DNA of 64,000 bases from Ampelocalamus luodianensis (GCA_036346255.1 CM070628.1:18739840-18803839), one strand, 5' to 3'; shown: positions 46,808 to 58,498, counted from the first letter of the stretch. A program made the numbers and translations. Notes: generated from the letters alone by a model not told the origin.

Positions 46808-49800
46808 ATTGTATCGAGCGGGCTTTAGGTCCGTGGTAATTAAGTTATTAAAATGACACACTATGCACGATGGGTGGGGTTGGAAAATTACATTGCTTCA
46901 TAATATCTGTTATTATGTTTCATTTTGTTGAGCAATTGTTGAATTGTACGCACTATCATCCTTGTTGGTAATATATGATCGCTATGATATTCAATATCTA
47001 TGAACTAATTCTATGATTGTCATGAGATGATCCTGTATATTCATAATTGAGTATTTTGGTGAAGCGTGTTGTAAGCGAATGATCGAAGTGGAGGTCGTGG
47101 TTGTTACTCAGGATTCACGGGTTACACCACTTTCGCGATGCGTGGTTAGAGGAGTAGTTACCCAGTACCATAGTTTGGTGTTAAGCGTGAGTTGCTTTAG
47201 AAAGTTATTCTCTTTCTTGATTTACGATTTGCCAATTCTTGTCTGTGGTGGTTGATTAATTTCTCACGGGTTTGTGGTTCATGATAGATTATGGTTTTCA
47301 ATAGATCCCTCTTGGTTCTCTGAAACAAATATTGCTTTTCAACTGTTGAGTTGCTTTTACCACTTGTGGTCGTTGTCAATTGGCAAGATTGATGTTTTCA
47401 TGGTTGCTCCTTCTTTCTCATTGAAAAAGAATGACTCATTTACTCGTTTGATAGCTTGGTTAGTGAGAGTTTCCTGCCGTAAGTTCGTTTGCATGGGAAA
47501 GCTTTGGCTTTATGCGTTTCTTTTGGATTACTTCGAGCGTTGAGGTTTGAAGTCTCTCTTTTGCTGTAGTAAGGTGTTAGGAACCTTTTGTGATGTTCTG
47601 CCATGCTTAAAATGAGAAGTTATAACTAAACGAATAAATTGTTACGATATGAGTTACCAAGTTGGGTTATTAGCATGGTGCAAATCAATTATTCTTAACT
47701 ACCATCCATGAAAGTGAAATTGATTAATTTGAAATCTCCTTGTATTTGATGCATGGTGTAGGTTAAATGAAGACTGTCCATATCCATTCAGAACCTATAG
47801 ATCTTACGTAAGAGCTAGATTTGTCTATTTCCTGGTATGCTAAAATTGTTGAAACTTGCATAAAGGACCAGATGGGTGCTGGTGTATCGATTCGTGAAAC
47901 CTCGTTTATAGGAAATTATGTTAGTGAATCTTTAATCATGTTTTGAGATGATTTCTGAACAAAGGTGAAATGTGAATCTATGTTTATATATGGTTATCTG
48001 ATTGCAAATGGAATTAGTACCGTATGTATACGCGTGGTTAGTACAATCATCAATGGTTAATGGCGTTGAAGAAGGTGTTGAGCAACACCAACGATTGAGT
48101 AGACGCAATTTCGTAAGTAGTCTTTGATATCGTGCCTCGTGATATTGTTTTGCTTAGCATAATCTTGTTATAATAAATTTGTTTCAACCTTGTGGTTTGT
48201 GTTTCCTTTGGGAAGTTTTAGGTTGGAGTAATAAAGTTTGATGATTCTCGGTACCAGAGTATGTTGTCGATGTTTTTAAATCGTCAAAATGTGAGAATGA
48301 GGTTAATTCTCGTAGTAATTCGATCACCCATGGTAATATTTCTCTAAATGATCAAATTTCAAGCTTTATGTTCATGATCTTTTGAGGGTTCAGGCTTTTA
48401 TGTGGTAAATGAAGTTATCGAGTAACGATATGTTGCAAAGTTATAATGGTTCTTCAGTGATGCAAGTGCTTGATTTTGAATACTTATTTGTTCTTATCAT
48501 TAAGGTTCGATACTCTCTTCTTGTGAGGATTATGCGTTCAACTGTGGACTCCACTTATGTTCTATGAGTTCATTGCTTAATTGGTTTCTTCATTGGTCCC
48601 GTGTTCAGTGCGAGTGGTAGATGAGTTTTCTAGTTGGTGAAAGTCGTTTCCATTTGTCTCTTCTTTTGAGAAAGAATCAACCTATTCTTTTCACGTGGGT
48701 CTTTCGAAGTGTTTTCTAATTGTTGTTGTGAAATTGATGTTAATACCCAAAGTAATTTGATCGCCTTTGGTGATATCGTTCAGATGAGAATATTTCAAGT
48801 TTAGCTTTCGTGATATTTTCTTTGAGCTATTGAATCATCTGGTAGCTTAAATTATTTTAAATAAATTGAGGTATTGAATTGTCTTATTGCTTCTTAAGAG
48901 ATTCAAGTGATTTAATCTTAAAGGATTTTTGGTTTGAGTTGGCAACGTGAAGCGGCAATTAAAGAAAAAAAAATCATGTTGGTTCCCTTAAGAGAAGAAT
49001 AATCTGCTTGTTTTTCATGAAATCTGTAATTGGAAATGTTTGAGTTTGGTGTTGAGATTATTTGGATCTCGTGTTTAGTGTATGTAGTTGAATTGTTCGA
49101 ACAAATATGACGTATTGAGGAATTTCATTGGTTCTTAATTAGTCCGTGTGGTTTGGACTAAAGACCTTATGTTGTTCGTTGTGGCAAAGCGATGTTAGTC
49201 AAAGAATTAATTTCAGTGTTAAAGGAAAGAGTGCAGTAGGAATATTTGAGAATTTGAGTCAAGTTTTGTAACTGGTAGTTATTTGAATTGTTCATAAACT
49301 TTTTGCTCTTTTCACTCAAGAGTGTCGAGTTTCAATCGCAATGTCATTTCCCTTAATGGTGGTTATTTGCTATTCCCTTTTCGAGGGATGCGTGCCCTCC
49401 GTTGTGAACTCAATTTTCGTTTTCCCAGATCTTCATTACCAGATTATTTCTTTTGGTTTCGTGCTCACTGTGAGCAGCAACATTTTCCTGTGTGGTGAAA
49501 CTTGTCTTTGTTCGCTCTTTCTTTTGAGAAAGGATCAATAGTTTTGTGTTGCAAATCTTTACAAAGCGTAATTTTGGCAACTGTGTGGTGGTGGTTAAGT
49601 AATTGTAGTGGTGAGATTTTGCTACCAAGCTATTGGAGGAATGGTAGAAGATGAATTGGTTTTGACCTATACCTCTTGGAGGGAAGTTAATTCAGATGGG
49701 ATGTATGGTTTCGAAGTAAAACTGTATATTGTTCGACTAAATAGGACCTATGGTATAGTATAGTTCCAGAACTTTGGTTCATGTTGAAATGTTGGGGATT

Positions 49801-51255
49801 ATCAAATGTATGGAAACCGTAATCAATTTTATAGAGTAACACTATTGAAAGTATTGTGATGTTGTGTGAGTGATTCCTGATGATGTCAATGAGTGAGTAT
49901 GTCGGAATTGTGGGGATGTTAGAAATTTAATCCGATGATTTCACTATTTGTTATAAGAGGAATTCGTTGTAGAGGTCTCGGAGGTTAAATTTGAGCTTTC
50001 TATTCTCATGCTAGACTTTTGGTCGCCCAAAGGTTTGTGTGTAGAGGAGATAGAAAACTGGAGTATTCTGAGTAGTGGAATGATTGTCGATAGAACCCTT
50101 ACGAGGTAGTTCACGAGGGTGTCTTGAGGATTACGATGTGTTATTCTTGAAAGTTGGAGGTGATGAGATTGCATGGGTTTTTAGGGGCTTTGGTGCCTTC
50201 TGTCAAATTAATGTCATCGGTTGAAGGAGTGGTCGAGTGTTGATGGAATCAATAGAGTCTCTCTACAAAGGTGTGGATGATGTATTTCGGTTTAAGCCTA
50301 ATTTGAGGATGTTAAATTAAGAGGTTTGAGCCTGTGGTATCGCGATGAATTAATTCCAATGTCGAGAGAAATTTTATTCCTAAAGAGGAATTGAGAAAAG
50401 GATGTTTCCTTGGGTATTGAAGCGTTTTCTTGTTACTCATTTGAGCTTTATGTTGTTGGTCGGTGTCTTCGCATTGTGAGTTGGTGTTGTGTTGGCATGT
50501 TTGCTTCTTTCCAATTCGAGCAAAACAAAAGAAGTTTTTGGTTTGAGCATTCAAGTGATCTCCCTTTGGCTTTCGTGGCGTTTATTCGCAATTTGCCACT
50601 TGGAAAGTGGAAAGGTTTTCTTGATGAAATTCGATTTACGGATTTTACTCTTCATTACTCGATTTGGTAACGTCTAGTTGTGACGTGAATCTTTCTTGTT
50701 CGAGATGTGTTTTGTCGGTAAAGAGTTTGCTTAAAGAGTTTTCGATCGTGTGTTTCGATTAAAGGAGGTGATCCTTGCTTTAGTGAAGAGTTCGATTGAG
50801 AGGCGGAATAAGAGTTTCGTGTTCTTATCTGGTCATGTGGTTCGGTATCATTGGGAAGGTTAACCCAAGGTACATTGGGTTGTTTTAAGCTAGTTGGCGT
50901 GTCGCTAGGACTATCTCGAGTCCATGCGCGGTTCTCGTGTTGAGTAAGTACACGGAGAACCGGTGTTTGAGATTTCGTTTGCGTAGTTGACCTTTGAGTA
51001 GGATCTTACCTTCGTTTCCCTTCTAATGAGCGTACACAGTTTTCGGGTTGAGTGTTAAAGCAGACGTCGTTTCGTCTTAGCGGGTGGTCTCCTTCTTGAG
51101 AGAAAGGCCACTTGGGAGTTGGTTTTTAGCATGCGTGAGCAGCACCTGTTTATTTGTTCTGATGCGTGTTAATTCATTATTTTCAATTCCGTGGTATTCG
51201 TCCTTGTGTTCTTTTCGACGATTAGAATTCGAGTCGAATTCATAAGGGGGTAGAA
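46808..51255 (+). other. E4 internal region, no recognisable protein
   Basis: 4.4 kb of A/T-rich sequence whose longest plus-strand frames are about 60-90 aa (for example 47274-47543 and 50410-50670), with no retroelement motif. It starts with a primer-site-like TTGTATCGAGCG (46809-46820) and ends with a polypurine tract. The words AATTCCAATGTCGAG...AAATTTT near 50350 resemble the region just before the polypurine tract in related gypsy elements. I see nothing else assignable. Confidence 0.7.
51244..51255 (+). promoter_or_regulatory. E4 polypurine tract
   Basis: AAGGGGGTAGAA directly before the 3' LTR start TGTAATACCCG. It gives the plus orientation. Confidence 0.85.
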
Positions 51256-53705
51256 TGTAATACCCGATTATCTTTTAGAGATAGTTATTCGGAGAGAGAA
51301 TTAATGGAAAATTCAAGATTTTCGGAGAAAATTCAGAACCTAGGGTTTGGGCCAGAGCTAATCCAGCTGGTGGCCGATCATGAGTGGCCCAAGAGGGGAG
51401 CGCACGGGCCCAAGCCCATGCGCCCACACCTCCCCTAACCTAGGGCAGCCCCATCCTTCCCCTTCTCCCCATGGTGGCCGCCACAAGCATCCTCCCCTTT
51501 CCCCATGCGCCTCCACCCCATCCCCTCCCTTGCGCCTCCACCTCCACCCCTCCTCCTCTGGCAGCCATCTTCTCCTCCCTTGCTGCTGCCACCAAACAAG
51601 GAGGATGAGCCCGGGTTGCAACGTGCAAGGAAGAAGAAAGAGGGAAAAGAGGGAGAAAGGAGGAGATTGAGAGAGTTTGTGATGGTGGGCTGTTCTTCAT
51701 CTTCCCACGGATCTACAAAGGGTAACAAAGAGCTAGCTTCACGGTTTGATGTTTGTTAGATGCAAATATGATTAGTTGTTTGGATCAAGTCTGTTTTTTT
51801 AGTAGATTCAATTCTGTCCAGAATGTTGCGGGTCTGTTTCGTGGTTTTAGAGGCCGAATCTGAGATGATCATCTCCTGGAGTTTTGTAGGTCTTGTTCTT
51901 AGATTTCGTTGGCCGCCAAGATCACCTCATTCCAACTTTCGAGTCAAAAGTTATGATAGATTTACTATCTGCTGTCCAGAATCCTGACGAGAATTAGCAG
52001 TCTCTGTATAGGTTGATTTATGGCCTAGTTAGAGGGTGATTCAGAGGTCTTGCCCATAACAAATTTTGAAGGTGATATCACTAGCTTTCAGGATTGATAA
52101 AGAACACCTCATTTGGATCTATAGATCAAAAGTTATGCACTTTTCTTTGTGACTATCCAGATTGTAGGTCAGTCTGTCCAGATTGTATGTCAGTTTCTAT
52201 CTTTAGTTTTGACCCGTGTGCCACTTTTTGTTAAAGGCAAAATATGAATGTCGTGCCAACTAGGTTATTGTAGATAATTTCATAACCTTTTCAGATTGTT
52301 AAAGAACACTCAATTCAGGTTGTAGTTTAAAAGTTATGGACGTTTTAGCTCTGCTGTTCTTTTTGCTCAGTCAGATTCTGTTCTACTGTTTTGTTTGACA
52401 GTTAGCAATTTAGTTTGGCCGAATTGGGTTATCTCGTCTACTACAAAGTTGTAGATATGTCAGTTAAGAATCCATAGAAATTGGTCTCACCTCATTCCGA
52501 GTCCCAGACCAATAGATATGATTTTTACCGTTCTGCTGTCCAGTTTCGGGTTGTGCCTGAGTAGTCTGTTTTCAGATTTGAGCTAATTAGTTAATTGTGG
52601 ACTGTCGGGAAGTCGTTGTAGAACGTTAATGGAAGCGCTATGTTATATGTTGTATTTATTTCAGTATTTACTTATGTAGGCGAGAGGCTTCGGTTTAGGA
52701 TATCCTCTTTACCTACTACCGCATGATTAGCCGCGGAAGGCAAGTACCTTGCCACCTTTATTGATTGTGATTGATGAATGTTTTTATGATCTTGTTGTGA
52801 TTCCATATAATTCATGAGAAGGTGGATTGTTTATGTTTTGATATATGTGTTATATCCATGTTTAGATATCATGTCTTTCAATATTCTCAATCCATGTTAT
52901 ACATTCATTTTGCATGTTTCATCCACGAGTGGATTTCAAGTCCACCATTCCAATGTGGGCAATGTTGGACATTGTCATGTCCCGTCCACGGGAGTGGATT
53001 TGAAAGACCCATCAATTCCGGGATGGGCATGTAAGACCCATTAATTCCAGAATGGGCAACTTTGGACACCGTATAAACGTTCTTCATACGGAATTGGATC
53101 CCCGCATTTTTGTTAAGATGCGGGCTTAAGTGAACACCGACGGTGTGTCACTAGCTATACCGTATAAGCATGTGTGCAGTCCATCCTTGAGTACATTCAT
53201 TCATGCCATGCATTCCTCGATTTTCATTCGATGTATGCTCATATTCTCTTATGATGATGACTTGTTCATATGTGTGTTATGTCCCTTTTATCGTACTTGT
53301 GAGTCGTGGACTCACTCTTGCGTTGTTTGTTTATTTTAGGTAACCCCTGATGTTGGCTCACTTGGGAGGGAGTAGACACGCACTACTTGTTCACATCATC
53401 CAATCCATGTTCAAGATTAAATTTAGTTCTATCTCACATTCGTAAATGATGAACTGTAATAATAAATTTATAATTGGTGAAGGAAGGATACCTTCTCCAC
53501 ATTGATGTTGAATTATTACTGCATGTGAACTCTCATTATCAATGAACTGAAATAAATAGATTAGATGGTGAAGGAAGGATACCTTCACCTTGTCCTGTTT
53601 ATTTTAGTGCTATCATTAGTTGATTTTTATTCAAATTCTTCCGCTATGGATGTATGTTAGATGTTTTAGGTGACATCTTGGCTTCCGAATAGCCAAGGTG
53701 TTACA
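51256..53705 (+). repeat. E4 3' LTR
   Basis: Intact ends TG/CA. Over the middle kilobase it is nearly identical to the 5' LTR. The differences are mostly one-base losses in runs of G or C, especially in the first 250 bp. The hairpin array is repeated at about 52920-53150. Confidence 0.92.
52920..53150 (+). repeat. Hairpin array in E4 3' LTR
   Basis: Same array as 46023-46255. Here ATCCAC/GTGGAT, TCCCGT/ACGGGA and ACACCG/CGGTGT are perfect where the 5' LTR copy has extra bases. Confidence 0.7.
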
Positions 53706-53710
53706 GCAAT

Positions 53711-54550
53711 ATACTTTTGAAATCATAGGTTCAATATGATCAAAGGTCCACGACTTGCCTTGGAATAAATCCAGTGATTGATCTTGATCTTGGTATGCTA
53801 CTCCTTGCTCGAAGCTTCCCGAAGTGTCGACGTCTATTCGCAAAACAAGCCAATAACACAAATAAATAAATAATAGAGAAAATAAACTCCAAAAATTAAA
53901 TAAAAATCTTAGATAAATAGATCTTGAATTTAGATAAATTTAGGAATTTGAATGGACTCAATCGGAGTTCGGATGCAAAAGATATGGGCTCTGGAAGATT
54001 GAAATCTAAAGAAAAACCCTAAATTGGATTTTCTGAGATATTCCGAATTATTTTTCTACTGGAAATTCCGGAATATGACGTCGGCTGACGTCAGCGAAGC
54101 GGTTCGAATGGAATGAAAACTCACCCGATAGGTGGGACCCACTTGGAAGTGGCTAGGTGCACCATGGACCGGGTTCATGGTGTTTGGCTCGGGTGGGGAC
54201 TTGGATGTGCCACACACGCATTGACGTGGCGACTGACGGGGCTACACGGGGATGACACGAGGGCAAAAAGATGACGCGGCGGCTGAGCTCGCAGGCTGAG
54301 GTGGCTTCCACGTTGACTAAACATCGGCGATGCCTTCGGTTCGTCCGACAACGGCGCTACAAAGCTCGCCGGCGGCAGCGGATGGGTGCATTGAGTAGAG
54401 GGGGCTACGAGGATCTCGGTGACACAGTCAAAAGACACCGGCGACGACCACAGAGGCGGCGGAGGCAAGAAAAGCGGCGGCACGGCTCGGTTGAACGGTG
54501 GCGAGGCGACACGGCGCTCCATCGGGGATGAAGAGTTGCGCATCACATAG
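53711..54550 (-). repeat. E2 5' LTR, piece 2
   Basis: Runs between E4 and L4. It contains the empty L3 site AGCGA at 54093-54097 and ends with CATAG (54546-54550), the left duplication of L4. It pairs with 36578-36965 plus 39589-40041. Confidence 0.9.
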
Positions 54551-54974
54551 TGTAACATCCCAATTTTCAGAGCTTAAAAATCTTTTATTAGTTAGTAGGG
54601 AGAAAATTCACCATTTGGATTTATTTGAATTTAAATTCAAAAGCTTAATATTGGACTTTACAATCAAAAACATTTAATATGAATAATCCCAACATGAACA
54701 AGAGCCAAAACTATTTTATTTGGGTTCTATGTGCTCAGATATATTTTTTAGATTTTTCTAGAATTTTTCTGAGTTCATTTGCTATTTTCTATTGCTTATT
54801 TGAATTTCTGGTATTTTCTAAATTAGAAAACCTATTAATAATCTCAGATAATTCCTTGGGCCAAAACCCATTCCTATTCCTAAACCCCGGCCCATTCTCC
54901 CCACCACACCACTTGCGAAGCCCACTTCGCCGTGCACTCTCTCACTTTGACATGCGGGCCCCGCATGTCAGCCT

Positions 54975-54990
54975 TCTCTCTCTCTCTCTC
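54975..54990. repeat. (TC)n microsatellite in L4
   Basis: Eight TC dinucleotide repeats upstream of the TATA-like site. Such pyrimidine runs are common in plant promoters and leaders. Confidence 0.8.
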
Positions 54991-55279
54991 CGAGCGCCTC
55001 GCTCGTTCTCCACCGTTCGATCAGGTTTGGACGGCTAGATGCGCGTGAGGTAACCGGAGGTTCCGATCGTCTCATTGATTGTGGACCGTTGGATCTAAGA
55101 TGAGCGGTCAGATCTTGAGTCAGTTTAGTAGCCGTGTAAGCCGCGCGCGCGCGTCCGGAGCCACGCCCACGACGGTGGGCCCCGACCGCCACGTCACCAT
55201 CGTCTCTGAGGCGGACTCCGCCCGCCGCCCGATTTTTCCGCCGCCGCGCCGTGTTCTTCGCGGACACGCCTCCCGGGGC

Positions 55280-55288
55280 TATTTAAAG
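55280..55288 (+). promoter_or_regulatory. Candidate TATA box in L4
   Basis: TATTTAAAG, centred in an 18-bp perfect palindrome and about 730 bp into the LTR, followed by G/C-rich sequence. It is the clearest core-promoter candidate in the window. Confidence 0.6.
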
Positions 55289-57052
55289 CCCCGAGGGCCC
55301 TCGTGCCCTGCACCCCGAGCCTCGCCGCCACCGAAGCGCCGCCAAACGTCCCGGGCGCCGTCGTCGTCTTCAGCGCCGGCCGAAGGAGTTCGTCGCCGCT
55401 GCCGCCGTTTCAGTCCTCCCCGTCGCCGTTGGAGGCCACCATCGTGATCGCCGCGTCGCCCGCATCTCGAAACTTCCCTCATCTTCGCCGGAGGACCCCT
55501 CCAGCGCCGTCGCCGTTGAGCCCGTACCTCCTCCGCCGCTCTTCGCTCGTCGCCGGCCACCACAGACGTCCCCGTGCACCAGTGAGCACACCGGTGTAAT
55601 CCCCGTCTCGCCCTCTACCTCTCGGTGCCATCCGTCGCCGCCGGTGAGCCGCCGTTCACCAAGACCGTCGGTCCCCGAGCCGCCGCCGTCGTCGGGTCCG
55701 ACGTGGCACGCCACCTCGCCACCACGTCAGCACCGCGTCAGCGCCCGTGCCCTCGTGTCGCCCGCGTGGAGCCCTGTCAGCGTCCACGTGTGCGCCACGC
55801 GGCGCCTCTCACGACCAGAGTCCGAGGCTCGGTGGACTTAGTCCACCGTGAGCCTAGCCTCTGACATATGGGTCCCACATGTCAGAGATTTCTTTATTAT
55901 TTCTTTTCCGAAATCACGAGGCCGACGCCAAAGATTGCGCAATAATCCGATTTTTCAATAGAAAAGTAATTCGGAAAATCCAGAAAATCCAAATTAGGGT
56001 TTCTTTTAGATTTCCAATCTTCCAAAGCTCATAACTTTTGCATCCTAACTCCGATTGAGCCCATTCAAATTTCTAAATTTTTCTAAATTCAAGATATATT
56101 TATCTGAGATTTTTATTTAATTTTTGGAGTTTGTTTTGCCTCTGTTATTTATTTGTTTTGCTTGTTTGTGTCTCGTTTGCGAGTAGACGTCGATTCGTCG
56201 GGGAATTTTGTGGAAGAAAGAGCACCCCAAGATCAAGACCAGTACATAGACCTTTGCCAAGGCAAGTCATACCTTTGATCATCTTGAACCCAGTTTTCCA
56301 ATTACTTTGTTTCAAAGTACTGCATTCTATTTTAATTATTTATTTAAATGCTTTGGGTATAGTTATTATCCAAATTTGTTATCACACCTTGGCCTTGTAT
56401 GTCATAATTCTTTGTCACCCTAGATTGGTTATTAGTTGGTATTGTAGCACCAACGTGGGTTGGTTAGATGCGAGTACAATTGCTTAGCCATGCTACGAGT
56501 CTCACATCGCATGTAAGTTGCAAATATTAAATGTGACTAAGTGACTATGGAACTTTGTGTAAAAGCTGTGTGCTGTATGTTATTACTTCGTGATGGCATG
56601 TGTTGCACTAAAACCAACTGGGTGGTAAAGGATTTAGACTGAGGCAAGTGGTGGAGACTGTGTGACATGGTGGTCTATGTGATGGGAATGATGGTCTTTG
56701 TGACTTAGTTAGAAATTGGAAGTCTTGCCTTGGTCAATTAAGGACTTAACTTTGTGCGCCATTGAACCGAGCCTTCTTATGCGACCACATGCCCGGTATG
56801 GGACGGGCCTAACTTAGTAAGTTATGGATTCTCGGATTGATGTTCGGTGGATAGGTTAGGCTATGTGACGGGTGGAGGTGTGACTACTTAGTGGTTGCAT
56901 CGCGGGATGATTCGTCTTCCCTGTCCAACGATGTGTGTTATGCATGGGCTATGTGATATGTATAACGGTTTGTAAGCACGTCGAGAGTGTCAATGTTGAG
57001 ATGAAGTTTCCGAACTATTTTGTTACGATTGGTGCTTGCTACACTAGTTGTA

Positions 57053-57127
57053 TCTTGTGGGTAAAGTGTACAACCTCTGCAGAGTGTCAAACAATCTATT
57101 CGAATAGCCGCGTCCGCGGTCATGGAC
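57053..57127 (+). other. Conserved palindrome module, L4
   Basis: Sense-strand reading: GTGGGTAAAGTGTAC, CTCTGCAGAG, CTATTCGAATAG, CCGCGTCCGCGG, then CATGGAC. About 640-715 bp from the LTR 3' end. Confidence 0.78.
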
Positions 57128-57773
57128 ATGCTCGGGGATTTCACATGAGGGGTAGTTTTCATAAAATGTGGGAATGGGAGCTGTGTGACCTTAATCATAT
57201 GGCTATGTGAAATGATCTGTTTAGCTGTGTGTCTTTGTGGAAACAACTGTTAAATTATTATTGTCTATTTGTTTTGAAGTATGTTTTCAATCTATTATTC
57301 GTATTCAATTGCAAATGTTGCTTTTATGCAAAAGAACCACAGAAGCCTTTTATTTGGAATAAGCCTGCATCTATACATTGCATTCTGTGGTAAGATTTGC
57401 GAGTACGGTTGTGTACTCACGCTTGTTATAAAACTTGCGCCCAAACCTACAGAAGAGGAGTTCGCTGAAGGCTGATCGCGCGTTAAGGTCTGGATCCCAG
57501 TTGGTTGCCTGTGGTGAATTGGTGGGATCTACGCTGGAGTTTTTCCGTTCCGCTGCTGCTTTATTTCCTGTTAGCCCTGCGTGGCTTAATAAGTGTAAAC
57601 TCGACCATAAGGTCAAAACCCTTATTTGTTATTCAAACTAATCGTTTACTTTATGTATCGCTTGTGTGGATCGATATTTACCTACGTTAACCCTGTGTGC
57701 ACTAGCATGATCCTCGACTAGTGCAATATACACAGAGGGTTCCAGAATCGTAATTCTGGGTCCCGACACATAG

Positions 57774-58493
57774 GCCATGCGGCGGCGAACTCAAGGCTCG
57801 CGACGATGGGGACGATGGCTCACCGATGGAGGCACAACACGGGGAAGAAGGTCTCGGCGGCGGAGGGCTTCCAAAGCTTGATTCGTCGAGATGGCTGCGA
57901 GATCCCAAAGGAGGCTCTATGGTTTTGGAGGAGAGGGGCGGTGCGGAGATTCTGACGCGGGCGCGGCCTTAAATAACCACGGGAGAAAGAAGTTCACGAG
58001 CAGCACGGCGCGGCGGTGTCCCGGACACGGACGCGTGAGGGAGGAGTCCAGGAGGAGGACGATGACTTGCGGGCGGGCCCACCTGGCAGAGGGATGCGGA
58101 GGAGCGCGCGGGTGGGCTGCGGCGGAGAAAGAGGCCAAGCGGGCTGGGCCGGAGGGAGAAGGAGATGGGCCGAAATTTTAAGGATTGAGCCCAAAGATAT
58201 TATCTGAGATTTTAATAACTTTTTCTTTTTAGAAAATAGCTGAAAATCCAAATGGTAATTAGAAAATAGCAAATGCACTTGGAAAAATTCTAGAAAAATC
58301 TAGAAAATATATCCAAGCACATAGAACCCAAATAAAATAATTTTTAATATAGTTGATGTTGACATTAATCATGTTAAATTGTTTTTGAACTCTGAAAATC
58401 CATATTAAGCTTTTAACTTTAGCAGAAAAATCCAAATGTTTATTTTTTTTAAGAAAAACTTCAAAACAGACCAAATTTTTTTGGGATGTTACA
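57774..58493 (-). repeat. E2 5' LTR, piece 3
   Basis: Sense 5' part of the LTR ending at TGTAACATCCC (58493), next to the ATCAA duplication. The TATA-like site is at 57969-57975. It pairs with 40042-40762. Confidence 0.92.
57969..57975 (-). promoter_or_regulatory. Candidate TATA box, E2 5' LTR
   Basis: Same TATTTAA site as 40238-40244. This is the LTR that would have driven E2 before L4 and E4 split it. Confidence 0.5.
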
Positions 58494-58498
58494 ATCAA

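Larger units (their letters stand above)
44333..53705 (+). mobile_element. E4: large LTR element without coding capacity, 9.4 kb
   Basis: LTRs 44333-46807 (2475 bp) and 51256-53705 (2450 bp) surround a 4448-bp internal region. Exact GCAAT duplications lie at 44328-44332 and 53706-53710, and the empty site is at 36573-36577. Plus orientation follows from the polypurine tract AAGGGGGTAGAA at 51244-51255 and the primer-site-like TTGTATCGAGCG at 46809-46820. I found no RT, integrase or gag signature inside. This fits a LARD-type non-autonomous element, though extreme decay of a coding one cannot be excluded. The LTR family is related to L1 and L3. Confidence 0.9.
54551..57768 (+). mobile_element. 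L4: solo LTR of the E3 family, inverted (3218 bp)
   Basis: Starts TGTAACATCCC and ends GGGTCCCGACA, with exact CATAG duplications (54546-54550 and 57769-57773). The empty site is at 40037-40041. The distal half (56400-57768) is the reverse complement of E3 LTR sequence, so it is a related family on the opposite strand. A TATA-like TATTTAAAG (55280-55288) sits inside the palindrome GGGGCTATTTAAAGCCCC. The palindrome module is at 57053-57127. The G/C-rich ORFs at 55079-55864 lie just after this promoter-like site and look like an untranslated leader. Confidence 0.92.
23090..58493 (-). mobile_element. E2: LTR element with gag only, carrying four nested insertions
   Basis: The whole is bounded by an exact 5-bp target-site duplication ATCAA (23085-23089 and 58494-58498). 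Its 3' LTR pieces are 23090-24006, 35957-36965 and 39589-40762. Its 5' LTR pieces are 42788-44332, 53711-54550 and 57774-58493. The internal region 40763-42787 is only 2.0 kb and encodes gag but no pol. Removing E3, L3, E4 and L4 (with one duplication each) gives LTRs of 3100 and 3105 bp and an element of 8230 bp. It sits in the 5' LTR of E0. Without pol it would need enzymes from a related element. The segment beside its polypurine tract resembles that of E3. Confidence 0.93.

Noticed and set aside
55079..55864. Long overlapping plus-strand ORFs (79-122 aa) and minus ORFs in L4
   Set aside because: Very G/C-rich sequence leaves several frames open at once. The products are Pro/Arg/Ser-rich with no domain, and the stretch lies inside a solo LTR after a TATA-like site.
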